Assembly: GCF_900996225.1 (NCBI RefSeq)
Contig: NZ_CAAJGL010000068.1
Span: forward strand, 1,116,001 to 1,180,000
Direction: 5' to 3'
DNA from: Paraburkholderia sp. BCC1884
GTDB lineage: Bacteria; Pseudomonadota; Gammaproteobacteria; Burkholderiales; Burkholderiaceae
Length of the DNA: 64,000 nt
Of this stretch, positions 19,294-28,405 are shown in pieces. How positions within the stretch are numbered: the first letter of the stretch is position 1; every line of letters begins with the position of its first letter. The notes beneath the pieces are model-generated. The model was not told the DNA's origin and did no database searches. It saw nothing but the letters and a program-made list of their open reading frames with translations. The translations under genes were made by a program, and so were the position numbers.

Positions 19294-19778
19294 GCTTCGA
19301 TCACCAGAAAGTTTGCGCCACGCTGTTCCGCGAAGCGCGCCTGCTCGACGACCGTCAATGGGACGAATGGCTTGCCTGCTATACCGAGGACGTCACGTAC
19401 TGGATGCCGGCGTGGGATGACGACGACCAGCTCACCGACGACCACGAGAGCCAGATTTCGCTGATGTATTACCCGGACCGTGGCGGCTTGGAAGACCGTG
19501 TGTTCCGCATCAAGACCGAGCGCAGCAGTGCGTCGATGCCTGAACCGCGAACCAGTCACAACGTTACCAATGTGGAAGTGCTGGCCGAGCGCGGGAACGA
19601 AGTGGACGTGCGCTACAACTTCAACACGCTCAGCCACCGTTACAGAACAACCGACCAGTTTTTCGGCACGATGTTCGTCACTCTGCGCAAGGTCAACGAT
19701 GAACTGCTGATCTGCTACAAGCGCATCGTGTTGAAAGACGACTACATCCGCCAGGTACTCGACGTCTATCACGTTTGA
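19290..19778 (+). CDS. benB: Benzoate 1,2-dioxygenase, small (beta) subunit
   Basis: 162 residues. The ATG overlaps the benA TGA, which fixes the start ([21 protein letters not shown]). It is a SnoaL-like cone-shaped subunit of the ring-hydroxylating dioxygenase. [22 protein letters not shown] and the [14 protein letters not shown] segment are typical. It is structural and contributes to the alpha3beta3 hexamer. Confidence 0.96.
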   Translation: MSFDHQKVCATLFREARLLDDRQWDEWLACYTEDVTYWMPAWDDDDQLTDDHESQISLMYYPDRGGLEDRVFRIKTERSSASMPEPRTSHNVTNVEVLAERGNEVDVRYNFNTLSHRYRTTDQFFGTMFVTLRKVNDELLICYKRIVLKDDYIRQVLDVYHV

Positions 19779-19816
19779 GCGCAAACACCGCGGAATAGAG
19801 AAGTACAGGAGACAAC

Positions 19817-20839
19817 ATGTCCAGCTACAACATTGCACTGAATTTTGAAGACGGCGTGACCCGCTTCGTCACATGCAAGGCGGGCGAGAAGGTGCTCGAC
19901 GCCGCCTTTCGCGCCAAAATCAATCTGCCGATGGATTGCTCGGATGGCGTGTGCGGCACCTGCAAGTGCCGCGCCGAGAGCGGAAGCTACGACCTGGGCG
20001 ACGATTACATCGAAGATGCGTTGAGCGAGGATGAGAAGGAAGGCGGTCTCGTGCTCACCTGCCAGATGGTGCCGGAAAGCGATTGTGTGATTGCGGTGCC
20101 GGCATCGTCCACTGCATGCAAGACCGAGCAAAGCAAGTTCGCCGCGACCGTGACGAAGGTCGAAGCGCACAACGATGCGGCCATCGTGCTCGAGCTGGAT
20201 GTGGAAGCGGCCGCGCCGGTATTTCTGCCAGGCCAGTATGTCAACATCGACGTTCCCGGCAGCGGTCAGCACCGTTCGTATTCTTTTTCGTCGGCACCGG
20301 GCGAATCGAAAATCAGTTTTCTGATCAAGAAAATTTCTGGCGGCGTGATGAGCACCTGGCTCGAATCCGCGCAGGCAGGCAACAAGGTCGAACTGACCGG
20401 ACCGCTCGGCAGCTTCTATCTGCGCGCGGTCGAGCGGCCGTTGTTGTTCCTCGCCGGCGGCACGGGATTGGCGCCGTTCCTGTCGATGCTTGAAGTGCTG
20501 GCTCGCACGAATTCGCAGCAGAAAGTCCATCTGATTTACGGCGTCACGCGAGACCTCGACCTCGTGCAGGTCGATGCAATCGAAACCTACGTGGCGAAGC
20601 TGCCGAATTTCACATACAGCACGGTCGTGGCCGATACGGAGTCGACTCATCCTCGCAAGGGTTGGGTGACGCAGCACATGCCGGCGGAGGCCGTCAACGA
20701 TGGCGACGTGGACGTGTACCTGTGCGGCCCGCCGCCGATGGTCGATGCGGTGCGCAAGCATTTCGACGACAACGGCGTGAAGCCCAACAGCTTCCACTAC
20801 GAGAAGTTCACTCCCAACGCAGCTCCGAGGACCGCATGA
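19817..20839 (+). CDS. benC: Benzoate dioxygenase electron-transfer component (ferredoxin-NADH reductase)
   Basis: 340 residues. The N-terminal plant-type 2Fe-2S domain has CSDGVCGTC and the distant CQM cysteine. The middle FAD domain shows HRSYSFSSAP. The C-terminal NAD domain has LLFLAGGTGLAPFLSML and ends with YLCGPPPMVDAV. It moves electrons from NADH to BenAB. It starts 38 bases after benB, with a CAGGAG ribosome site, and overlaps benD by an ATGA junction. Confidence 0.96.
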   Translation: MSSYNIALNFEDGVTRFVTCKAGEKVLDAAFRAKINLPMDCSDGVCGTCKCRAESGSYDLGDDYIEDALSEDEKEGGLVLTCQMVPESDCVIAVPASSTACKTEQSKFAATVTKVEAHNDAAIVLELDVEAAAPVFLPGQYVNIDVPGSGQHRSYSFSSAPGESKISFLIKKISGGVMSTWLESAQAGNKVELTGPLGSFYLRAVERPLLFLAGGTGLAPFLSMLEVLARTNSQQKVHLIYGVTRDLDLVQVDAIETYVAKLPNFTYSTVVADTESTHPRKGWVTQHMPAEAVNDGDVDVYLCGPPPMVDAVRKHFDDNGVKPNSFHYEKFTPNAAPRTA

Positions 20840-21612
20840 GCACGCAACGATTCGCCGGCAAGGTCGTGGTGGTCACGGGCGCCGCGCAGGGCATCGGTCG
20901 CGCGGTAGCGCTTCGCGCAGCCGCTGAAGGCGGCAAGGTGCTGTTCGTCGACCGCGCCGACTTCGTGTCGGAAGTCGCCGCCGAAGCGCACGGCGCGGAC
21001 ACGGCAGGGTTTGTTGCCGACCTCGAAACATACGAAGGCGCCGCGTCGGCGATGGCCTTCGCCGCGCGCACCTTCGGCGGCATCGACATTCTGGTCAATG
21101 GCGTGGGTGGTGCGATTCGCATGCGTCCCTTCGCCGAGTTCGAGCCTGCGCAGATCGATGCGGAAATTCGGCGCTCCCTCATGCCGACGCTGTACGCCTG
21201 TCATGCGGTCTTGCCGTATCTGCTCGAGCGTGGAGGCGGGACGATCGTAAACGTATCCTCGAATGCCACGCGCGGGATCCGCCGCGTTCCGTATTCGGCG
21301 GCGAAGGGCGGTGTGAACGCGATCACGCAGTCGCTGGCGATGGAATACGCGGAGCACAACATCCGCGTGGTCGCCACCGCGCCGGGTGGGACCGATGCGC
21401 CGCCGCGACGTGTCCCGCGTAACGCGATCGGCGATAGCGAGCAGGAAAAAATCTGGATGGGCGAAGCGGTGAAACAGGTCACTGAATCGACCTTCTTCAA
21501 ACGCTACGGCAGCATCGACGAGCAGGCCGCGCCGATTCTGTTCCTCGCTTCGGACGAGGCGGGTTATATCACAGGCACGGTGTTGCCCGTGGCGGGCGGC
21601 GATACCGGTTGA
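20836..21612 (+). CDS. benD: Benzoate cis-diol dehydrogenase (SDR family)
   Basis: 258 residues from the ATG overlapping the benC stop. It is a short-chain dehydrogenase with the cofactor glycine motif TGAAQGIGRAVALR, the NVSSN active-site Ser, and the YSAAKGG Tyr/Lys pair. It oxidises the benzoate dihydrodiol with decarboxylation to catechol, the CatA substrate. No benE/benK transporter follows; the next DNA is a transposon scar. Confidence 0.95.
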   Translation: MSTQRFAGKVVVVTGAAQGIGRAVALRAAAEGGKVLFVDRADFVSEVAAEAHGADTAGFVADLETYEGAASAMAFAARTFGGIDILVNGVGGAIRMRPFAEFEPAQIDAEIRRSLMPTLYACHAVLPYLLERGGGTIVNVSSNATRGIRRVPYSAAKGGVNAITQSLAMEYAEHNIRVVATAPGGTDAPPRRVPRNAIGDSEQEKIWMGEAVKQVTESTFFKRYGSIDEQAAPILFLASDEAGYITGTVLPVAGGDTG

Positions 21613-21784
21613 TCGTGCTGCGGGCATTTTCTGGGCGTCAAGAAGCTTGCGTTGTCTAACGGGATTCGTGAGCAATCAACACGGGCGGTTGTTTCCGCGC
21701 TGCCCAATCGAGCCGACGATATCGCCCGGCTCGCCATTCTTCTCGACGATGGTGAACCGTTCGTCATCGTCAAATATAAGAGAA

Positions 21785-21945
21785 TTGGCTTGCCTAGAAT
21801 GTGGTGCATATCGTCATCGCGATATCAACTCGGCACAAAATATTCTCGCGGCGGGACGTCGCCGTCTGGCAGTGGGAATCCTCGTCCTTTCCGCGCCCAG
21901 CGTGGCAGCCGCAGGCTGAGGGCGGGGAAGATATCAAAAACGGTT
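21785..21945 (+). pseudogene. 3' scar of an IS200/IS605-type tnpB
   Basis: The frame reads CLECGAYRHRDINSAQNILAAGRR at its start, which is the C-terminal zinc-knuckle and catalytic Asp region of TnpB nucleases (consensus C..CG....RDvNAA.NIL). The stop is at 21919. The DNA after it (GGGAATCC...GGCGGGGAAGATATCAA to about 21941) resembles the usual IS605 right end, from which the guide RNA is normally transcribed. All upstream parts of tnpB are missing, so it cannot encode an active protein. The first knuckle cysteines are also gone. Confidence 0.75.
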
Positions 21946-23070
21946 CCGCTGCCAATCTACTATGAGTGACCGATAAATCCTAACTGCCGCCTCGATGCGA
22001 TCTACCCGGCAATACTCATCAGTCTGATGGGCCATCGCCGGCTCGCCAGGTCCAAGGATGACGATGGGCACATTCGGAAATGCCCGTTGTAGCACGCAAC
22101 CGTCGGTGTAGTAGCTAGCCCCCTGCGGTGTGGCTGCCACACCAGTCTCCCTAAGTACAGTTGCGTACACCGATGCGATCCATGCATTATTAGGTTCAGA
22201 GAACACGCTAGGGAGGTCCAGCACCTGCTCGATGCCGTCCACGTCATCTCCCAAGTGGGAGCGAAGGGACTCTTTGACTTCCGTGTGGGTTGCACCTGGA
22301 ACTGTACGCACATCCAAACCTAATTCTGCATAGTCCGGCACAATATTGATTGCAACACCACCATTCAAAGTGCCAACACTCAATGTCGGCCGGCCAAGAA
22401 TCTGGTGGTCTTCAGCCTGAAACCGATATTGTTGAAGCCGCGCCAACACGCGCCCGGCCTTGTATAGCGCGTTGATACCATTTTCGGGCATTGAGCCATG
22501 AGCACTCTTTCCCCGCATCGCGAGGCGCATCCATAGAGCCCCTTTATTCCCCACTAGCGGAATATTCGCGGTCATCTCGCCAATAATGACGGCGCCTGCT
22601 CGATGCATTTCGACCTGGCTCTGAAGCAAGGACGCGGCCCCTTGGCAACCGGTCTCTTCGCTTGCCGTCAGGAGCAGCACGACGCCTGGCCCAGCCGCTA
22701 GTTCCTCCCGGCATTCGAGTACGGCTGCGACGAATGCCGCGATCCCCGATTTCATATCGCTACTACCACGCCCAAAAAGCTTCCCGTCGACTATCTCTCC
22801 GCCGAACGCACTCTTGCTCCATTCGGTGCGTCCTAGAGGGACGGTATCCATATGGCCGGCAAAGCAGAGCGGCTGGCCTTGCCCCGTACCCATGTACGCC
22901 ACCAGGTTCGTTCTTCCTGGCGAAAGATCGTGCGATACGATGCTGAAACCAGCGCCTTTCAGGATTGGCGCGAGCAACGCCGCACAATCCGACTCGTTGC
23001 CGGGCGGATTTACTGTGTTGCATCGGACAAGTGCTTGCGTGAGTTCGACCGCGAGGCCGCTTGCGTTCAT
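21934..23070 (-). CDS. M20-family deacylase (ArgE/DapE type)
   Basis: 378 residues from the ATG at 23070; an upstream in-frame start at 23208 would overlap the neighbouring gene. Metal-site motifs are clear: FAGHMDTVPLG, GRGSSDMKSGIAAFVAA, TASEETGCQGA (catalytic Glu pair) and the closing MAHQTDEYCRVD. A dimerisation domain (GKSAHGSMPENGINALYKA) sits in the middle. It hydrolyses an N-acyl amino acid or related amide; the exact substrate is not readable. It lies 38 bases downstream of the triple-Rid gene in one leftward operon, and its 3' end abuts the tnpB scar. Confidence 0.88.
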   Translation of the reverse strand: MNASGLAVELTQALVRCNTVNPPGNESDCAALLAPILKGAGFSIVSHDLSPGRTNLVAYMGTGQGQPLCFAGHMDTVPLGRTEWSKSAFGGEIVDGKLFGRGSSDMKSGIAAFVAAVLECREELAAGPGVVLLLTASEETGCQGAASLLQSQVEMHRAGAVIIGEMTANIPLVGNKGALWMRLAMRGKSAHGSMPENGINALYKAGRVLARLQQYRFQAEDHQILGRPTLSVGTLNGGVAINIVPDYAELGLDVRTVPGATHTEVKESLRSHLGDDVDGIEQVLDLPSVFSEPNNAWIASVYATVLRETGVAATPQGASYYTDGCVLQRAFPNVPIVILGPGEPAMAHQTDEYCRVDRIEAAVRIYRSLIVDWQRNRF

Positions 23071-23108
23071 GTTCAGACTGTTCCTATCGTTTGCTGGACC
23101 TGTTACTG

Positions 23109-24317
23109 CTACTCCGGGAGCACCGCTATCGCGTCGACCTCGATGCTTGCGTTTGACGGTAGTCCATTTACTCTCACGAACGTGAACGGAGGGATGCTGC
23201 TGGTGCACAACTGCTCGAGTGCGCTTGTAAATCGCGCAAGTGCGCGGTCTGGTGATTCATTTACCTCCTCACCACTCACAAAAACGTGGAGATGTGAAAG
23301 TGCGGAGAGGTCGGTGCCGGACTCGGATAGTTGAGCGGAGATGCGAGCGAGCGCGGTGACGCAATCGGACGCGAATGATTGCGGCTGGGGGCTGACACCG
23401 CCAATTTGCAATTGCTGACCGATGCGCAATGCTTGGGTACCACTGGAGCGATTGAGATTGTTTGCGCCTAGACCCGAAAAGCGGAGTTGGGGGCGGTCAC
23501 TGATTTCTGCGGTGCAGTCGATCTCAAGAACAAGCCCTTCGTACAGCAGGTTGACGCCGAATGCGGTCATTGGAGGCAAAGTACCACCGCAGGCTGCCGA
23601 CACCTCAGTGACCATTTCACTCAGGCGCTGTTCAGACGCGGCGTCATCTCCGTCGTGGAGGTAGCAGATTTTGATCTGAGTTACGTGAGAAAAATCACCG
23701 CCGGCATCTTTAAGTACGTTCCGGACGTGTTCAAGCACATTTCTGGTCTGTAGCTTTACATCACCGAGTGCAGTCGCGCGGCCCGCTTCATCTGCTGAAA
23801 CCTGACCGCCGGACCATACCTGATTTCCGACCTTCCAGCCCTGTGACAGCGGAACAGGGATACTCCAGTCCCAGCTTTTAGCTGGCATGATTCTCTTTCT
23901 GGCTTCAAGTGGTGTCGAAACCGCCTCGGCCTCAAATTGGATCATCGCTCCCGAGATGCCCATGCCTTTCACCCGTACGGCCGTTGCGGCCGGCCCGGGG
24001 TCCGGAAAATACTGAAGGCGTACTCGCGTCATCTTTTCCCAGTAGACCGTCGCGTCTTCTTCGACGCCTTCATACACGTAATAGGTGTTGAGTCGGACTA
24101 GGTCCCCCATGCGAAACCCCGCCTCCTCAACGGCCCGTTGGAGTTGCTGGAAAGCGGCGTGCGTTTGCGCCTCAATATCTCCGGCGCCGATAAGCTTCCC
24201 GTGGCTGTCTACGGGCAACGCACCTCCTACGAACAGATGTCGACCAAAGGCGCGGTTCTTTACAACAGTTTTCGGCAAAGTCGCGAGCTTGAATAAGAGG
24301 GACCCTTTGTCTTCCAC
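23109..24317 (-). CDS. Protein with three tandem RidA-like (YjgF/UK114) domains
   Basis: 402 residues from a GTG with a GGAG ribosome site 6 bases upstream. Three Rid-like units can be seen: about residues 10-140 (VGGALPVD ... IQFEAEAV), 150-275 (WSGGQVSA ... LEIDCTAEI) and 280-402 (IGGVSPQ ... IEVDAIAV). Most Rid proteins are single domains of about 130 residues that form trimers; here one chain could build a pseudo-trimer. The Arg that deaminates imines in RidA (motif P-x-R-S) is replaced in every unit (GPAATAV, PPMTAFG, PPFTFVR). The protein therefore is unlikely to be a classic enamine deaminase and may bind or act on another substrate. It is co-directional with the M20 deacylase. Confidence 0.85.
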   Translation of the reverse strand: MEDKGSLLFKLATLPKTVVKNRAFGRHLFVGGALPVDSHGKLIGAGDIEAQTHAAFQQLQRAVEEAGFRMGDLVRLNTYYVYEGVEEDATVYWEKMTRVRLQYFPDPGPAATAVRVKGMGISGAMIQFEAEAVSTPLEARKRIMPAKSWDWSIPVPLSQGWKVGNQVWSGGQVSADEAGRATALGDVKLQTRNVLEHVRNVLKDAGGDFSHVTQIKICYLHDGDDAASEQRLSEMVTEVSAACGGTLPPMTAFGVNLLYEGLVLEIDCTAEISDRPQLRFSGLGANNLNRSSGTQALRIGQQLQIGGVSPQPQSFASDCVTALARISAQLSESGTDLSALSHLHVFVSGEEVNESPDRALARFTSALEQLCTSSIPPFTFVRVNGLPSNASIEVDAIAVLPE

Positions 24318-24932
24318 AGAAATCTCCGCGAGTTAGCATGGTTTCAGTCAGGCTTAGCGCCTATTAGTGCTGTAATTTAGCGGGAAGCCTCTGCGCGGAA
24401 CATCAGCCGATACCGAAGTTAAGTTGGGCGTTTCCGAAACCCGTTCAGGAATGTCCTTGCCGGTCGACCTGAACCCAAGACACTCTCACTCTCGACGTCG
24501 TATACAAAATCCGATCCTGAGCGGGGATCATGTGCTCGTCGACGGTCGATGTGACGAGGCCATGGTCAGTTGAGCCGGAGAATATCTTCTGTGCGCAAAT
24601 CGGATTCGCGACCCGAAGAATTGGGTTCGACATCCTGAAATTCGGTGATGCATGTCCCACAAGCCACGTGAATCTGTGCATCGTCCCGCCCGGTGGGCCC
24701 GACACGAAGCATAGGATTCAGACTAAACGGTCGCGCGATGCTTGGTTTGACCTTCACCGAAGTGGACTTCGGAACGTCCTCATTCTTTCTTTATTTTTGT
24801 TTGCAAAGAATATTCCCAAGTTCGAACCTTACGGCATATGGCTGTGGGTGCCGAGCGAAAAGAGGGGACCCGTCAGAACGTCTGAAGATAGACCACGACG
24901 ATAACTTTGTCCGATCACTTAGATGATGGTAG
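24318..24932. other. Divergent regulatory region between Rid/M20 and liv operons
   Basis: 615 bases without a supported gene. It should hold the promoters of both operons. No regulator is encoded here. Confidence 0.4.
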
Positions 24933-26090
24933 ATGAAGATGAAACTCACAAATCGTTCGCCGTATTTTGCATCCATGCTGCTCGCACTGTCGTTTCTCGC
25001 TACCGGTTCTGCGACGGCAGCTGAAGACCAGGTATTCAAGGTTGGCATTACAGGTCCCCTGACCGGCCCGCAGGCGGCCATCGGGAAAGACGATGAAAAC
25101 GGCGCGCGAATGGCACTCGACAAGGTCAACGCCCAAGGTATCGTTGCCGACGGGAAGAAAGTCCGCTTCGAACTGGTTTCCGTGGATGACGCGGCAGACC
25201 CTCGTACGGGCATGACTGTCGCCCAAAATATGATTGATTCAGGCGTTAAACTTGCTCTCGGACCGTACAACTCCGGTGTAGCGATTCCCACGTCAAAACT
25301 GCTCAACGACTCGGGCGTCCTGATGGCGACGGTCGCCACGAATCCTCAGATCACCGCTCAAGGTCTCCCCAACGTATTCCGGATCGCGGCAAGCGATTCA
25401 CAGATTGGTGCCAAGATGGGGCAGTACGCTTCGAAAAACCTCAAGTTGAAACGGATGGCGGTTATTGACGATCGTACTGCATACGGTCAGGGGGTGGCCG
25501 ATGAGTTTGTGAAGGCGGCCAAAGCGAACGGCATAGAGATTGTCGACCGCGAGTATACGTCGGATAAGGCAACTGATTTCTCTGCAATTTTGACTAAGGT
25601 CAAGTCGCAACGGCCAGATGGCATCTTCTACGGTGGCTACTATTCGCAAGGCGGTCCACTCCTCAAACAAATGACGCGCCTCGCCATGACGCAGTATCTC
25701 CTCGGAGGGGATGCGATCTGTAACGATGAACTTGGCAAGCTGGCGGGCAGCGCTGTCGACAGTCGCGCCTTTTGTGCACTCGGCGGCCCAGTTCTGGAGT
25801 CGTCGAAAGCGGGGCGTGATTTCAAGGCTGAATATGCCAAGCGTTATAACATCGATCCGCTCACTTACAGTTCATCAATGTACGACGGAGTCATGTTGCT
25901 CGCGGCGGCGGTGAAGAGTGCCAACTCGATAGATGTGCAAAAGGTGAGGGCGGCACTGCTCAAAGTGGATCAGCAAGGCGTTGCGGGTGATTACTCGTTC
26001 AACGAGAACCGCGACCTGAAAAACTCGCCCATCACCGTTTATACCTTCAAGAACTCGTCCATGACACCCGTGAAGGACGCAGCGAACTAG
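24933..26090 (+). CDS. livK: Branched-chain amino acid-type ABC transporter, substrate-binding protein
   Basis: 385 residues with a Sec signal peptide ending near SATAAEDQ. The mature start VFKVGITGPLTGPQAAIGKDDENGARMALD is typical of the LivJ/LivK family. It captures a substrate in the periplasm for the LivHMGF transporter that follows. Such clusters also carry aromatic acids, amides and urea; given the ben/cat and deacylase neighbours, the ligand is uncertain. The symbol denotes family, not proven substrate. Confidence 0.93.
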   Translation: MKMKLTNRSPYFASMLLALSFLATGSATAAEDQVFKVGITGPLTGPQAAIGKDDENGARMALDKVNAQGIVADGKKVRFELVSVDDAADPRTGMTVAQNMIDSGVKLALGPYNSGVAIPTSKLLNDSGVLMATVATNPQITAQGLPNVFRIAASDSQIGAKMGQYASKNLKLKRMAVIDDRTAYGQGVADEFVKAAKANGIEIVDREYTSDKATDFSAILTKVKSQRPDGIFYGGYYSQGGPLLKQMTRLAMTQYLLGGDAICNDELGKLAGSAVDSRAFCALGGPVLESSKAGRDFKAEYAKRYNIDPLTYSSSMYDGVMLLAAAVKSANSIDVQKVRAALLKVDQQGVAGDYSFNENRDLKNSPITVYTFKNSSMTPVKDAAN

Positions 26091-26113
26091 TCATCTCGCC
26101 GCAGTATCGGCGA

Positions 26114-26134
26114 TCCGGCGCATTCGCTGCCGGA
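26114..26134 (+). other. Intercistronic hairpin between livK and livH
   Basis: TCCGGC and GCCGGA form a 6-bp stem around a 9-base loop with no U-tract. It is a plausible mRNA-stabilising or partial-attenuation element that would raise the level of the binding protein over the permease genes. Confidence 0.35.
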
Positions 26135-26254
26135 CCACCTTTAGACAATGATCCAACGCCGGCACGCGAATCGGAGACATTTCGCGGCTGGAGATGGTGA
26201 GAGCACGGCACGCCGGTTGGGCTCGACACATGGATCGATAAACGGAGACTACTC

Positions 26255-27205
26255 ATGGACATTCTTGTCCAGCAGATCCTCAATGGGCTTGTACTAGGTA
26301 GCGTCTACGCAATCATTGCGCTCGGCTACACGATGGTGTACGGCATTCTCGGCATCATTAATTTTGCACATGGTGATGTACTGATGGTCGGAGCGCTTGT
26401 AGCGCTATCGGCGATTTCCGTGCTTCAAAACCATCTGCCAAGCCTTCCTGGGCCCATCATGCTTGTCATTGCCGTTGTGATCGCCGCAGTTGTATGTTCA
26501 GTGCTCGGGTACACGATCGAACGGGTGGCATATCGCCCGCTCAGGCGGGCGCCGAAACTTGCGCCTCTTATTACTGCCATCGGCGTGTCGATCCTATTGC
26601 AAACGCTGGCAATGATGATCTGGTCACGAAACCCGCTCGCGTTCCCACAGCTGTTGCCAACGGACCCGCTCAATGTCATTGAGGCAACGAATACCGCGCC
26701 AGGCGCTGTGATTTCCATGACAGAAATTGTGATTATCATTGTGGCTTTTGCGGTCATGGGCGCTTTGCTGCTACTTGTGCACCGAACGAAACTCGGTCGA
26801 GCCATGCGCGCCATCGCAGAAAATCCGGGTAACGCGAGCCTGATGGGGGTGAACCCGAACTTTGTCATATCCGCAACGTTCATGATCGGTTCGGCGTTGG
26901 CTGCGCTCGCCGGCGTGATGATCGCGTCCGAATACGGCAACGCCCATTTTTACATGGGTTTCATTCCCGGTTTGAAAGCCTTTACGGCAGCTGTGCTCGG
27001 AGGCATCGGTAACCTGGGCGGGGCGATGGTGGGCGGGGTGCTGCTCGGTCTGATCGAGCAATTAGGCGCGGGTTACATCGGCGATTTGACCGGTGGGGTA
27101 TTCGGAAGTAACTACCAAGATGTTTTTGCCTTCATTGTGTTGATCGTTGTCTTGGTGTTTCGTCCGTCGGGCTTGCTCGGTGAGCGTGTTGCGGACCGGG
27201 CCTGA
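26255..27205 (+). CDS. livH: Branched-chain ABC transporter permease LivH
   Basis: 316 residues with multiple membrane helices. The family segments GLVLGSVYAIIALGYTMVYGI, INFAHGDVLMVGA and GRAMRAIAENPGNASLMGV (cytoplasmic coupling region) are visible. The start has a CGGAGA ribosome site. It pairs with LivM to form the membrane channel. Confidence 0.95.
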   Translation: MDILVQQILNGLVLGSVYAIIALGYTMVYGILGIINFAHGDVLMVGALVALSAISVLQNHLPSLPGPIMLVIAVVIAAVVCSVLGYTIERVAYRPLRRAPKLAPLITAIGVSILLQTLAMMIWSRNPLAFPQLLPTDPLNVIEATNTAPGAVISMTEIVIIIVAFAVMGALLLLVHRTKLGRAMRAIAENPGNASLMGVNPNFVISATFMIGSALAALAGVMIASEYGNAHFYMGFIPGLKAFTAAVLGGIGNLGGAMVGGVLLGLIEQLGAGYIGDLTGGVFGSNYQDVFAFIVLIVVLVFRPSGLLGERVADRA

Positions 27206-27215
27206 GGAAAATAAT

Positions 27216-28385
27216 ATGACATCTATTAAACCGATTGAACCGTCTACGACGCTCCTCCCCGAAAAAAACCTGACGAGAATGCTTACGGTTGGCATAACGA
27301 CTGCGATCTTCGTGATTGCAGCGCCCGTGATAATTGGTGCCCTGGGCGGCAACTACTGGGTACGTGTGCTCGACTTCGCGATGCTGTACGTGATGTTGGC
27401 ACTTGGTCTAAATGTAGTAGTTGGTTTTGCTGGGCTTTTGGACTTGGGCTATATCGCCTTCTACGCCATCGGCGCCTACACAGCGGCAATGCTCTCATCA
27501 CCGCATTTGACCTCTCAGTTCGAATGGATTGCGCATCTGTTTCCCGGTGGCCTTCATACCCCCATATGGATTACCGTGCCCGTGGCAATGTCGCTCGCGG
27601 CAATCTTTGGGGTACTCCTCGGTGCGCCGACGTTGCGTTTGAGGGGCGACTATCTTGCGATTGTCACGCTTGGCTTTGGAGAAATCGTTCGAGTTTTTAT
27701 GAATAACCTCGATCGCCCGGTGAACATCACAAATGGCCCTAAGGGAATCACGGGAATCGATCCGGTGTCGGTGGGCAGTTTTAGCCTCGCGCAGACGCAT
27801 ACATTCGGCGATTTTTCGTTCCCGTCTGTGTACATGTATTACTACCTGTTCGTTCTCTGCGCGTTGCTCGTGGTGTGGGTCTGCACGCGACTCCAGCATT
27901 CTCGTATCGGTCGCGCTTGGGCCGCAATCCGAGAGGATGAAACCGCCGCCAAGGCAATGGGAATAAACACCCGCGACGTAAAACTGCTCGCGTTCGCGAT
28001 GGGTGCGTCATTCGGTGGCCTTTCAGGTGCAATGTTTGGCGCCTTCCAGGGCTTTGTTTCTCCAGAGTCATTTACCTTCTGGGAATCTGTCGTGGTACTG
28101 GCGTGTGTGGTGCTAGGAGGCATGGGGCATATCCCCGGGGTGATTCTTGGAGCGGTTCTGCTCGCCGTATTTCCGGAGTTCCTCCGTTCTTCAATGGGTC
28201 CACTTCAAAACGCGATCTTCGGCCATCAAATCATAGATACCGAAGTGATTCGCCAGTTGCTGTATGGACTTGCGATGGTGGTCATCATGCTATATCGCTC
28301 GGAGGGCCTGTGGCCGGCAGCCAAACATGAGGACAAAATCGCAAAACTGGCTAAGCGTGGCGGGCGAAAGCCGGCGCGTGCTTAA
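27216..28385 (+). CDS. livM: Branched-chain ABC transporter permease LivM
   Basis: 389 residues from the ATG at 27216, 10 bases after livH, with a GAGG ribosome site; an earlier in-frame start lies inside livH. Family segments include MLYVMLALGLNVVVGFAGLLDLGY, LRLRGDYLAIVTLGFGEI, AWAAIREDETAAKAMGIN and MGHIPGVILGA. The C-terminus is a positively charged cytoplasmic tail. Confidence 0.95.
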   Translation: MTSIKPIEPSTTLLPEKNLTRMLTVGITTAIFVIAAPVIIGALGGNYWVRVLDFAMLYVMLALGLNVVVGFAGLLDLGYIAFYAIGAYTAAMLSSPHLTSQFEWIAHLFPGGLHTPIWITVPVAMSLAAIFGVLLGAPTLRLRGDYLAIVTLGFGEIVRVFMNNLDRPVNITNGPKGITGIDPVSVGSFSLAQTHTFGDFSFPSVYMYYYLFVLCALLVVWVCTRLQHSRIGRAWAAIREDETAAKAMGINTRDVKLLAFAMGASFGGLSGAMFGAFQGFVSPESFTFWESVVVLACVVLGGMGHIPGVILGAVLLAVFPEFLRSSMGPLQNAIFGHQIIDTEVIRQLLYGLAMVVIMLYRSEGLWPAAKHEDKIAKLAKRGGRKPARA

Positions 28386-28405
28386 GGTGGACAGGAGAGA
28401 AAACC

